From positions 597,372 through 627,028 of the forward strand of contig QEOQ01000626.1 in assembly GCA_010279815.1 (NCBI GenBank): a DNA stretch of 29,657 bases, read 5' to 3'. The translations under genes and the position numbers were made by a program. Each line of letters begins with the position of its first letter. Positions within the stretch are counted from its first letter, which is position 1. Below are positions 11,714-21,365 of the stretch, piece by piece. Source of the stretch: Brachionus plicatilis (Eukaryota; Rotifera; Eurotatoria; Ploima; Brachionidae). The notes beneath the pieces are model-generated. The model had not been told where the DNA came from. It did not search any database and saw nothing but the letters and a program-made list of their open reading frames with translations.

Positions 11714-12626
11714 GGGCCTAGTCGCTTAGGTGAACCATGTAATATAAATAATTGTTTTTCTCGGGTTTTGTGAACTATTAGTTCACTTAATCTAAAAATT
11801 TTTCACCTAATTTGAAAAAATTTCAAGGTAATTTCAAAATAAAATAACTAAATGGTACAAAATTTGAGAGATAAAGGATCAATATCCATAAGCAAAGTAA
11901 TTTATTTGATAAACAATATGCACAAATTCTTTTTATTAGGACAATATTCAATAAGACTCGATTTTTATTTTTAGTCTTAATAATTCACCAAATAGTGTAC
12001 TTCCTTTTGAAATTTTCCTGCATATCTAAAAAAGATGTAGAAAATTTATTCTAGGGGTGGTCTTGTTACAGTTGAATCATTAATTTAAGTCTTGGAATTT
12101 ACTCAGGTCTTCAAACCAAGAATATCGAAAAGCCAAATGAAAAATCTCAAAAATTAGGGCCAAGTCGACTTTGTGATCAAATGCTCACAAAAAAATGCTA
12201 TCTTAGGTCTCATGTCCAGAATGTGATCAGTGATCGATGATCACATATTTTGTGACCAAAACGTCCATTAATTAACCCAACAATAAAAGTAAATTTTTTT
12301 TGTGATCAGAAAAACTTAAAATTTTTACTAAACTTTACTTTAGTTTTAAAAATTTAGTTCTTTTTTATATAATATTTTTGTGATCAACTCGCATTCTGGA
12401 CATGAGACCTATGATAGCATTTTTTTGTGAACATTTGATCACAAAGTCGACATGACCCTATTTTTTGAGATTTTTCATTTAGAATTTTTCATAGAAAATT
12501 TTTTTTTCACCTAATCTTATTTTGGTTCAGCTTTTAGTGAACAAAAAAATTAGGTGAACTAATAGTTCACAAAACCCGAGAAAAACAATTAATTCCATAA
12601 CATGGTTCACCTAAGCGACTAGGCCC
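11714..12626. mobile_element. Foldback DNA transposon (element A), hAT-like, non-autonomous
   Basis: The ends are perfect inverted repeats for 26 bases beginning GGGCCTAGTCGCTTAGGTGA, and similarity continues to about 98 bases per arm (11714-11811 and 12529-12626). A second, inner pair of arms (12135-12223 and 12392-12480, about 89 bases, few mismatches) contains GTCGACTTTGTGATCAAATG and TAGGTCTCATGTCCAGAATG. The element is therefore a near-complete palindrome whose left arm has about 275 extra bases. The flanks GGAATATT and AAAATATT match at 6 of 8 positions and fit a decayed 8-bp duplication, the size typical of hAT transposons. There is no transposase frame. Confidence 0.75.
12157..12458. 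repeat. Inner inverted repeat of element A (GTGATCA type)
   Basis: This begins GGGCCAAGTCGACTTTGTGA and ends in the reverse complement of GGGTCATGTCGACTTTGTGA; 67-base arms differ at about four positions. Like the outer ends it starts with GGG and then runs into a GTGA-x-C word, so it may once have been a separate element nested in the larger one. Against that, the bases outside it (12135-12156 and 12459-12480) are also inverted copies, so these may be internal arms and not true ends. Confidence 0.55.
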
Positions 12627-13234
12627 AAAATATTACTACAAATTAAAGATATGAATAATCAGTAATAAAATAGTTTTAAAATCGCAATATTGAAATATTT
12701 AAATTGAATTTTTGAATTGAAAAAAGAACACCAATTAGCCAGTCACATAAAAAAATTACAAAAAAACGAATTAATTATCACATAAATATTTAATACGTCT
12801 TACAAATATAAAAAAAAAATAGTATAAAAATTTAACTTGTTTTAAAAATATTTTCAGTCATAAAGATAAATTAATTGTCTTAATAAATAAAGTAAATAAA
12901 GTTTATTTAATTGATTGTCACATTAAAATATTATTAGTCTCAGATAGATATGATTTTATTCAAAATTTTTAAATTAACTATTGAAAAAATACTTTTTGAA
13001 AACAAAATCTCAAAAAAGTATAATCAATTCTAAATTTTAAAAAACACAATGAATTCTCTGCAAGCAAAAAAAAATTACTCAAATTATCAGTCTAGTTTCT
13101 CAATCTTACCATTGAGAAATCGGAATGACTCTGAAAATGATGCTGAAGATTTTGAGCCAACTTCAAAAAAATAGCAAGACATATTTCAAAAATGTCTCAA
13201 TAATTCTGTGAATTTTTCTGAAGTGTAATTTTAA
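12627..13234. other. AT-rich stretch, no gene seen
   Basis: Begins with the likely right target duplication AAAATATT (12627-12634). No protein-like open frame or recognisable motif was found. Confidence 0.4.
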
Positions 13235-13625
13235 GTTACGTAATTAACCGAATTTAGTGACATGTCACTAAAGGAAATAATGACATGTCAGTAAAAAATA
13301 AACACTGATTTTAAAAAAGAGCAATGTTCAATTTATATGACATGCCTAAAAAAAGGAAAAAGTTAACTTTTTTTAAAAAAATACATCCTGTTTTATTGAC
13401 ATTTAGATTTGAAACATAATTAAATTTCCATTTTTAATTGAATTTCATTAAAGCTGAAACTATTTTTAATAATTTTTAAATTTGTTCACATTTAATTACA
13501 TGTCATTAATAATGAATTTTTATTTTTTTTAAAAACATTTCTCAATTTTGAATAACATGTCACCAAAATATTTCGAAAAATTACGTACGTAAAGACACGT
13601 GAATAAATTCGGAAAATTACGTTAA
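13235..13625. mobile_element. Degraded inverted-repeat element
   Basis: The left end GTTACGTAATTAACCGAATT and the reverse complement of the right end, GTTAACGTAATTTTCCGAAT, are recognisably the same sequence with several mismatches and one indel. Variants of GACATGTCA recur inside (13260-13290, 13339-13346, 13500-13507, 13555-13563). No clear target duplication is visible, so this is a tentative old MITE. Confidence 0.4.
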
Positions 13626-15237
13626 TAGTTAATATTTCTAGTTAATTTTTCTTGATATTTGATTAAGCTAATTTTTAATTTTTAAATGAAATTTATTACG
13701 TGAAAATTTAATTTCTTTTTATAAGAATTTAATATATTGTTGTGACATTTTAATATATTCTCTTAAAAAAATTGTTAAAACCAAATCAACATTAATGAAA
13801 AAAAAAACCCGTTCTAGTTTTTACAAGTCCCACGATTGGAATGTCTCAGACCAGGACTGGGCACACATAATATCTTTTCCTCAAAAATGAAATTTTCTTT
13901 TTGAAAATTTAAAATTTTTTTAATCATATAAAACATTTATCAGGTTTTCATTATTGATGAAAATATTGAATTTTTTAAAACTGAAAGGACTTATTTAATA
14001 AATGAGAGTATTGGCAGAACTCAATAAAATGGGACTGGGACCGGTACTACCAAGATGAGATGAGATGACTTATTTTCTCAATAATATTTTTGAGACAAGA
14101 TCATTCAAAAGATTTATTATAAAAGTGTCTAAATTTTTATTTGAATGAAAAACGTGATATCATTTGCAAAGATTTTTTTAATCAATTTTTCTAAAATAAG
14201 GAAAACTATTTTAAAAAAGTGAGAAAATGAAGAAGACTTAGTATTAAAAATAACAAACCAGTTAAAGTTTTGGTAATTTTCGTAATCATATTTCATTCAT
14301 TCACTCTAAATATTTAAAAAAAAATGAAAAAAATATTTAGCATCTTACATTATAGGAAAACGTAATTAGATCTGGATGCTTTCAAATTCAAATTTACACT
14401 TTTATTGCTATGGCACCAATAAAGCCTTTAGAAGTTAATAAATCAGCTTAAGATTAATGGTTGACAAATGCTTATTATTTTAATTTTAATTTAAAAATTT
14501 AAAAATTTATCAAGGATATTTTCACTTAAATTTTAAAAAGATATTCTCTTAAACAATAACACTGAAATTTATCTGAATAAATCTGATTCTAAAATAGATT
14601 TTAATAATTTACTTTGCGCTATGCCAATGCCTCTTACGATTTTAATTTGACACATGAATTAAATTTATTTATTTTTCATTCTTAAAAGAGCTCTGATAAG
14701 ATGTTAAAAATCTTTGAGAAGAGGAGCCTCAAATCGACAAATAAATTAGATAATTAGACTAAAAGAAATGAACTTTTATTGTTAGATGTAGAATAGAGCA
14801 AAAATCCCATTAATCATAAAGGTCAATTTTTTATAAAAATATTTTGATTAAATGGAATATGCGATTCAATAAAAGTTACCTACAGTAGTACGGTGGTAAA
14901 TTTTTTTTTAACGAAATCTTACGGCATTTAACCTAAATATACTTAAAATTTAATAATTTAATTATTTTACTAAAATTCCAGGAAATTTTAACAATTTTAA
15001 AAAGAGCTAAAAAAAACTGAAAAAATAGCGATTTTAAGGAATTCTTCCCTTCTTTAAGAAAATTCAAATGAAAATTAAAAAAAAATTCGAAATTTTTTCG
15101 GAAATTTACCAAAATTTTTTTCTTGCAAAAAAACGAGAAAAAAATCGTTGATAAAAACATTAAAAATTACTTTTTTAATTTAAAAAATAAAAATTTATTA
15201 AATATATTTTCACTCAAATTTTCAGCTTTTATGCGTA
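13626..15237. other. AT-rich stretch with a possible half transposon
   Basis: No gene is supported. At 14881-14900 a TA is followed by CAGTAGTACGGTGGTAAA, which looks like the left end of a mariner-type element similar to the neighbour at 15238, but no matching right end was found. The frame at 14933-15160 is A/T-driven noise. Confidence 0.35.
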
Positions 15238-15607
15238 CAGTGGTGATTTGATAACAGTATTTTACGAAAATTACGTAAATTTTCAGGATTTTCAGAAAAT
15301 TTTGGTAAAAAAATTTTTTTTTTTTTCGAAAAATCGAAATTTTAAGAAAGCTTTTTTAAATTTTCGATTTTTGGAAAAAAAAAATTTTTTTTCAAAAATT
15401 ATGAATTTTGAATTGGCCGTTTTGAATTTTACCAAATTTTACCAAAATTTTCTGAAAATCCTGAAAATTTACGTAATTTTTCGTAAAATACCTCTTTTTC
15501 AGTTCGGATTTTACGTTTATTTACGTAATATAATAATGTGGTAAAATTTGCTTAATTTACGGTATTTTACGTAATTTTCGTAAAATACTGTTATCAAATC
15601 ACCACTG
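15238..15607. mobile_element. Mariner-like foldback MITE (element E), 370 bp
   Basis: Flanked on both sides by TA (15236-15237 and 15608-15609), as expected for Tc1/mariner insertion. The terminal repeats are identical for about 42 bases beginning CAGTGGTGATTTGATAACAG. A second inverted block containing TTTCAGGATTTTCAGAAAAT lies just inside the left end and again, reverse-complemented, near 15425-15485, so the right arm holds about 70 extra bases. The interior is built from TTTTACG and ACGTAAA words. No transposase. The 98-codon frame it contains (15248-15544) is a by-product of the repeat. Confidence 0.8.
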
Positions 15608-16170
15608 TAAATTAAATCCTGTCAATTTTAAAGTTTTATTTTTTTTAGCTTCTTTTTTTTAATATTTGACTTTTAAGTCCATAAGTTTTGACCAAAAAGT
15701 GTAAATTTTTTATTTCACTATTTTATTTAAAAAAATAAAAAGTATTTTTATAAAAATATATTGTTTTCATGAAAACATTGGATTTTAGATTTTATGTAGC
15801 AGTAGTAAATATAGCTATAACACAGAGGTGCCTGTGTAGATATAGGTTTTAAGGCTACATAATATCAGTTCTTATCTTTTCTACCAATGGTTTAATGTAA
15901 GGACAAAATTTTAACAAATAATAAAAATCAATTGAGAAAAGTCCGAGAAAATATTACCTCCATGTTGAAATTAATAAGTTTACGTTTATTTTTTTGTTGA
16001 ACATAATTACTTTTTGTTTAATTTAATTAGTTTATTTACAAAATATTTATTTTAAGTTTAAAATAATTTCTTTCTTTTGAAAAAATAAAAATAATAATTT
16101 ATTATATTATGCAATATTTCAATAATCAAAATATAAATATACTTGATTATTTCCTAAGTATTCCTCAACA
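15608..16170. other. AT-rich stretch with a small hairpin
   Basis: No gene. A stem-loop lies at 15815-15845: CTATA plus ACACAG pairs with CTGTGT plus TATAG around the loop AGGTGC, with a 3-base bulge. The end of the stretch is the 3' flank of the minus-strand gene whose stop is at 16171. Confidence 0.4.
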
Positions 16171-17637
16171 TTATTTAGCTTTTGCTGGTCTTCCAGCTTT
16201 TGCTTTTAAAGCAACAGTTTTCTTAATAATCTTCAATGGCAATTTATCAAAATTAACTTTTTTATCCATTTCTAGTTTATTTTATCTTGAGTTAATGGGG
16301 TCTACCCGGTTATGTGAACACCTAATTTTAACAAATTATTTTTGTTCACATAAAGTGATTTTTTAACCTTTTTGGTGAACACCAGGTGGTTATGTGAACA
16401 GAACTGATATTAGGTGAACAACATAAAATTTACGTGAACAGAAAGAGAATACGTGAACAAAAAAAATTTATTAATTATAATCATGAATAAGCTCGTCTAG
16501 TAAAGTAAATAATAATATTTTAGTCTTTTTCTTTAATGGTCAATATATTTAATGACTTTTTGATTTGTGTAAATTTAGTCCACGTTCACCTTCAAAATAT
16601 TTACCGCATAAAACGCATTTCACTGGATTACGCTTGTTACTAAGTACTTTTTCTACATTTTCAACCGTGGACTCTGGTATTTGTGAATTTTCTTTGGCCA
16701 AAGATTCAAAAAAAGCTGCCTTTTTTTTAGTTTCACTTAAAGAACTTTGCTTTAGACGTCTTTGAATATTGTTTATTTCATCACTTTCAAATTCATCAGC
16801 ATCAGCGTAACTATTATTACAGTCATCAAAAAATATTTATGAAATTTTTTATTTTTTTAGCATTGAATGTTAGGTGAACAAGAGCATTTTTATGTGAACA
16901 GTCGAGATTTATGTGAACATGATTTAGTTTAGGTGAACAAGATAATTTTTATGTGAACAGTCAAGGTTTAAGTGAACATTTGTGTTTATGTGAACAAAAA
17001 TAATTTGTTAAAATTAGCCGTGAACAATTTTTGTTCACATATTATGTGACCAAATGTTCACATAACCGGGTAGACCCAGTTAATGTAATCGAGATTCATT
17101 AAACTTGAATTGGATTTATCTAATAAAACAAAATTCTCAGAATTACCTATTTTCTTTATTAAAGCATTGCCATTATTTAAATAATTTGCATTCTGTAATA
17201 ACCCAGTTGTAATAGCCTTGGCTTCATCTGCTTTTAAAATTTCTGGTTTAAAATCATAATTGTAAACATTTTTTAGTTGGTTTTCGGTGCTGTAAATATA
17301 AATTGAAAATTCAAATCTCTAGTCTCTGTTGAACAAATACTAATACAAAACCTTTAACTTCTTGCAGTCGGTTTGCAAATCATAAACAACATTTTTATTC
17401 AATTTTATTTAAATTTTTTTTTTAACTCAAAACTTAATATTTTCTAATATAATAAATTATTTTCAACAAAACTTAATTAAAATAAACAAAAACTAATTAA
17501 TTTCAACTTGTTAAGTAAATTTTTTTTGTCCAAAATAGAATTTTTCAACAGAAAGTATTAAATCACAACAGACAGGACGACAGCCGAAAATTCCAAATAA
17601 ATTAAAAATTACCTTACCAAAATTCATGATTTTTTTA
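16171..17637 (-). CDS. Small basic protein, multi-exon, unknown family (5' part unresolved)
   Basis: Two exons are well supported. One is 17289-17147 (acceptor ATTTACAG, donor G|GTAATT), encoding 47 residues that start TENQLKNVYNYDFKPEILKA. The last is 16271-16171 (acceptor AACTAG), encoding EMDKKVNFDKLPLKIIKKT and a lysine- and alanine-rich tail ending AGRPAKAK. The join is in frame. An upstream exon ending at 17347 (TTAAAGGTTTT|GTATTA) also joins in frame, across a 57-base intron. ATG at 17637 (MNFG with a GTAAGG donor) is the likely start, but the link from it is not settled: a tiny exon using an acceptor near 17360 would give MNFGK-LKVFTENQ. The whole protein would be about 90-100 residues, basic at the C-terminus and perhaps nucleic-acid binding. 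It shares a 253-bp divergent promoter with NOPCHAP1. A 780-bp transposon sits in its last intron. Confidence 0.5.
16290..16297. repeat. Target duplication, left copy (8 bp)
   Basis: AGTTAATG directly before the first GGG of the 780-bp element; the identical copy is at 17078-17085. Confidence 0.9.
16298..17077. mobile_element. hAT-like element (element B), 780 bp, with GTGAACA arrays
   Basis: Perfect 23-base terminal inverted repeats begin GGGTCTACCCGGTTATGTGA and are bounded by perfect 8-bp duplications, the size made by hAT-type transposases. Two clusters of a short direct repeat, A(T/G/C)GTGAACA, lie inside: 16374-16459 (five copies) and 16871-17026 (eight copies), nearly all in the same orientation. 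Dense subterminal repeats are the known landing pads of hAT transposases; that role is inferred here. Between the clusters lies a minus-strand zinc-finger reading frame. The element enlarges the host intron from about 87 to 875 bases. The perfect duplication and ends indicate recent insertion. Confidence 0.85.
16549..16836 (-). pseudogene. C2H2 zinc-finger reading frame inside element B
   Basis: An open frame of 95 codons without ATG ends in a TAA at 16551-16549. It encodes an acidic stretch (DADEFESDEINNIQRRLKQS), a polar helical segment and, at the very end, one C2H2 finger, C-V-L-C-GKYFEGERGLNLHK-x3-H. Fingers of this C-x2-C ... GL-x2-H-x3/4-H form occur in transposon and retroelement proteins as well as in host factors. 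It looks like the last exon of a longer protein, either a remnant of the element's own protein or a captured host exon. No splice acceptor was found directly upstream; a stop lies just beyond 16836. Confidence 0.6.
17078..17085. repeat. Target duplication, right copy (8 bp)
   Basis: AGTTAATG directly after the last CCC of the 780-bp element, identical to 16290-16297. Confidence 0.9.
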
Positions 17638-17890
17638 TTGATTAAAAAAATTTTTTTTTCTAAAATAAAATTAAAGTTTGACAAGATCTAATTTGATTTT
17701 CAGTTTCAATTGATCAGACTAATGCTCGGTCGCTACATTGTTGATTTTAACATTCGAATAAATTTATTAGAATTTTTAAATTTAATTCAAATACAAAAAA
17801 CAAAAAATAGGTTATTGGACTGACCGTTCTTAAAGGTAAATTAGATATGAAAATAAGAAAAAATTACATTTATTATACTGAAGAAAAAAA
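17638..17890. promoter_or_regulatory. Divergent promoter region
   Basis: These 253 bases lie between the ATG of NOPCHAP1 (plus) and the probable ATG of the small basic-protein gene (minus). One GC-richer patch (about 17715-17750, with TGCTCGGTCGCTACATTG) stands out. No TATA box can be separated from the AT-rich background. Confidence 0.45.
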
Positions 17891-18457
17891 ATGTCAAATG
17901 AAGCTAATGTAGACATAAATTCGGACCAAGATGAGGCTACTCAAGAGTCAAAACAGAGTACTACTCTCAAGTCTCCAGAAAAAAGAGCGTGGCTCGAAGT
18001 AAACAAAATAGAAAAATACAAACCATTTTTAATTAATAAATTGGAGACCAAAAAATTTAAACCAAGTTCCACGTTAAGTAAAGTTAGAGATTTTTTGCCA
18101 ATGCTTAAGCAGTCGACAGATAAGTTGCTTGAAGAGTATAAGGAAAATCCAGACCAGGTCAATATCGAGAATGTTGACGATGAGCAAGAGCATATTGAGA
18201 TGAACTTAGCTCTAGTGGCTCAATCGGATTCTGACTCAGATGAACAAGAAGAGTCCGAAGGCAGCGAAGGGCAGAATGAATCAGGCTCTGACTCCTCTGT
18301 CGACTCAATCGATGATCTTAATTTAGGATTTAAGGTCAAAGATCCGAACAAAGTTAAAAAATTAAAGCTTGATTCCAAGAAAACACCAATTCGCAAAGAC
18401 TTAATTCAAGTTGTAAATGATGACCAGGAACAAAATAATGAAGAGGTTGTCGACTAG
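17891..18457 (+). CDS. NOPCHAP1: NOP protein chaperone 1 (NOPCHAP1, DUF4598 family)
   Basis: In animals NOPCHAP1 (C12orf45) helps load the box C/D snoRNP core protein NOP58 onto the R2TP/RUVBL chaperone, so it acts in snoRNP assembly in the nucleus. The 188-residue frame matches the family in order: an N-terminal polar segment; a LINKLETKKFKPSSTLSKV region (about 48-66) followed by RDFLPMLKQSTDKLLEEY; the signature VNIENVDDEQEHIEMNLALV (about 90-109), equivalent to the family's FNIEN...IQMDVAL; an acidic serine-rich stretch (about 112-145); and a basic then acidic tail. The length agrees with human C12orf45 (about 185 residues). The gene is a single exon with AATAAA at 18528-18533. The first ATG follows an A-rich leader (GAAGAAAAAAAATG). 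It faces away from the small basic-protein gene. Confidence 0.85.
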   Translation: MSNEANVDINSDQDEATQESKQSTTLKSPEKRAWLEVNKIEKYKPFLINKLETKKFKPSSTLSKVRDFLPMLKQSTDKLLEEYKENPDQVNIENVDDEQEHIEMNLALVAQSDSDSDEQEESEGSEGQNESGSDSSVDSIDDLNLGFKVKDPNKVKKLKLDSKKTPIRKDLIQVVNDDQEQNNEEVVD

Positions 18458-19903
18458 ATTTTAGATCTATCTACCCAAGACTGTGTAAATTGAAATCAAT
18501 GACATTTTTGTTGGCAATTTTTTTTTAAATAAATTAATATTTGTTCGAAAAGTTTTTTCAAATTGGTTTTTGGTTAATTTAAAAATGAGAAGGAAAATTA
18601 AAATTTTTGGAGATGAACAATATTTTTAGTTTGTTAGACACATTTTAAAAAAGTTGAATGATTTTTTTGTGGAATGTATTGATTTAGAAATTATTTTAAT
18701 TACGGATCAGAGTTTTACAGAATAATGAAAATCTAATTTTTTTTTAATTAATTAATAACAATTGTTAAGATCAAAAAAATTATTTTTTAATTATTTTATC
18801 CTGTTTTGTTATTTTTAATTTAAAATAGCAACAAAAAAATAAAAAATATTTGGCAAGTGACAAAAAATTTTATTTAGTAAAAAGGATAATATTTTCGGAA
18901 TCTTCTTATTTTTTAAGAAAGATACAAAACGAATTTTTTAATTCGTTTGGAAAATTTTTCTTCCTTGCGAATTTAGATTTTGCATTTTAGAAAAAAATTT
19001 TTTTAATTTTTATGACTTTAATAAAATTAAACAGCGATTTCCAAAATTATATACGGGATTTTTTCATTAAATCTAATGTAAATAATCTGTCTATTATAAT
19101 CTTTTAAATTGATATAAATGATATTTTTATCATAAAAATTTTGCTCTATTTTAGACTTGTTTATTCCATTTTGCTCTCTAAATTCTGTTTATCCTATTAT
19201 TTAGAGAAATTTCCAGCAAATGATTATATTTAATTATTTTTTATTTATTAATTAGAATTTTAAAGCCACAAAGACAATTGTATAAAAAGATATGAAAAAA
19301 GTTCTAAAAGATCATGTAAAAAATAATCTGAACATGAACTTAGACCTTTTAGTTTTTTTTTTAAATTTATAGAAAAAAGTTTTGGACTTTATAAAAACTT
19401 TAGGTTAATGTGCAACATCCGTTAATTCCAAGTCTTTTATTCAGTCAGGCAGGTCTGATTATGACCAAAAATAGATTAAATTAATTTAGAAAATTTTAAT
19501 ATAGAAAAAAAAAATTTATTTTTGCCTTCGTTTGTTTAGTAATAATTCGATAAAATGATTTTCAAATAAAATTTTTTTAATAAATAATTAAAACCTTATG
19601 TTCTATTTTAGAATTAAAAAAAATCCCAAGTTAAAAAGCGCGTTCCCATGTAACTTGGTACTTTTTTTTTCTTAGTACTTTTGTTTAAAAAATTTGGATT
19701 TAAAATAAACTTCAATATTCTTTGCTTTTTGGTGTCAAGAGATACAATATCAAGACATAATTGATAAATAACCGAAGAAAAAATATTTTTTAATCAAGTT
19801 TATTTGATATATTGTTTGAGATAATCTTTTCTATTCTCAATAGATTTTCTTGGTATTTTTTTAAATTTAAATAGAACTTTAATTGAATATTTTAAAATTT
19901 AGA
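18458..19903. other. AT-rich intergenic stretch
   Basis: Holds the NOPCHAP1 3' end (AATAAA at 18528-18533) and the upstream region of the quiver-like gene. No other gene or clear repeat was found. Confidence 0.5.
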
Positions 19904-20363
19904 ATGGCTTTTTTCTATAAATTTTTACTTTTAACTATTTTTTGCATTTCAATCAGAGCAACTAGTGGTAAATTTAGATAAACAATTTTTTAATTTGTTT
20001 TATTAATTTATTAAAAATAAAGGTCTTTTATGCTATCAATGTGACAGTTCGGTGGACGAGTACTGTCCAGAATCATGGGACCGAGATGACATCCAGCCAC
20101 AGAGATGTGATCATGTGCAAAACGCTGCTTTTTGCGTTAAAACAACTGGTATGTACGGTGCTATAGTTGGAACAAGAAGATTCTGCAGCTCAAGACACAT
20201 GGATAATTCCTGCAATGAGATCAATCTACCTCAAGACTCACGAATCTACTATTCTTGTTTGTACACATGTACAACAGATGGGTGCAATCGATCGTCAAAT
20301 CTTCATCATTTGAATTTTAGCTTTTTTTTAATTATTCTGTTCAGCTTGCTGGTTTTCATGTAA
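19904..20363 (+). CDS. Quiver/Sleepless-like Ly6 (three-finger) GPI-anchored protein, two exons
   Basis: Exon 1 (19904-19967) encodes MAFFYKFLLLTIFCISIRATS, a clear signal peptide. A 55-base intron (G|GTAAAT ... AAAG) leads to exon 2 (20023-20363), which begins GLLCYQCDSS. The join is in frame and gives 134 residues. LLCYQC at the start of the mature chain, ten cysteines (five likely disulfides), the RRFCSS middle strand, YYSCLYTCTTDGCN at the end of the domain and a hydrophobic tail (FFLIILFSLLVF) match the Qvr/Sleepless branch of the Ly6/uPAR superfamily. Fly Sleepless is a GPI-anchored surface protein that modulates Shaker K+ channels and acetylcholine receptors; invertebrates have many paralogues with unknown partners, so the exact role here is open. 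The tail is probably replaced by a GPI anchor. AATAAA lies at 20415-20420. Confidence 0.87.
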
Positions 20364-20998
20364 CTATTTTAAATCTAATTATACTCAAAATCATTCCAAT
20401 CTCAATTAATTGTAAATAAATTTAAAAGTTAGTTAGATTTTTTTGTTTTAGTATTATTAGATTTTCTAAATTTTTTAAACATCCCAAAAAGTCTCAAATC
20501 AAGATAATGAATAACTAAAAAAAAAATTATAAGTCTTTCTTCATATATTAAATTTGATGGTGAAACAAATTGAATTAAAATATTTTTCATGTAATTCAGA
20601 TAAAAATTGATTTTTATTTCAAAGGAAATATTAATGATCAGATAAAATAGAATTTTTTTGCGATATGTTTTTTTGTTGCCTCTTTTATCTATTTATTATT
20701 GGAAAATTTTTTCACAATTATTGAATTTTATTTTTTCTTAATGTTAAAATAACCAGTTTGCAGATGGCTGTTTCGTCAGCTATTTTTTTTATTTACCAGC
20801 AAAATTTATTCATTTTCATTGCTTTTATTTTTTCTTAGTCTAATTTTTTTCTATCGTAATACCAAAAATTTTTTTGGTACTACTTTCATTATAATTATTT
20901 TGTTTTAACAGTGCCGTGCTACAGCTCCTTCAAATTTAATAAAATAATCAAAAATAAATAAAATAATCAGTCCTCCCGCACATATCTTTCACTCAATT
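20364..20998. other. AT-rich intergenic stretch
   Basis: Holds the polyadenylation signal of the quiver-like gene at its left end; otherwise no gene or motif is recognised. Confidence 0.45.
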
Positions 20999-21040
20999 AA
21001 AAAATTAAATTGTTTATGTACATAAACAATTTAATTTTTT
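20999..21040. repeat. 42-bp perfect palindrome
   Basis: The two 21-base arms, 20999-21019 and 21020-21040, are exact reverse complements with no spacer, centred on TTTATGTACATAAA. A perfect palindrome of this length would extrude as a cruciform and is easily lost, so it is either recent or the fused ends of a transposon. Confidence 0.85.
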
Positions 21041-21365
21041 CATTATTGGATATTATATTGGCACCTTGAAGTTGATGATCAATTCAAAATATCATTTCAA
21101 TCCAAAAAATTTATCATAAGATAGCAAAATTAATCTTTAAATTTAGTTAAATAATTTTAAAGTAACATGCTTTACATCTTATATAGATTTAAAAAATATA
21201 TTTTTTATTTCAAAAATATTTGTAGGAAAGGTCGATCTTTTAGTTTTATTACTAATTACTAATTTGGTATTTATATAATTGAATTTCATTTTTAAATCTA
21301 ATTATGAATTTTGAAAGCTAGATACAAATACTTTTGAAATAAAAAAATTTCAAAATAAATTTTTC
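21041..21365. other. AT-rich stretch, no gene seen
   Basis: No open frame of note and no recognisable motif between the palindrome and the GTGATCA-rich fragment. Confidence 0.4.

Noticed and set aside
14881..14900. Possible further mariner end, TA CAGTAGTACGGTGGTAAA
   Set aside because: No matching inverted right end could be found, so no element is called.
14933..15544. 75- and 98-codon frames in K, N and F
   Set aside because: They lie in A/T tracts and within the mariner-like foldback E.
16565..16765. 66-codon plus-strand frame in element B
   Set aside because: It is the antisense of the zinc-finger frame.
17941..18162. 73-codon minus-strand frame
   Set aside because: It is the antisense of NOPCHAP1.
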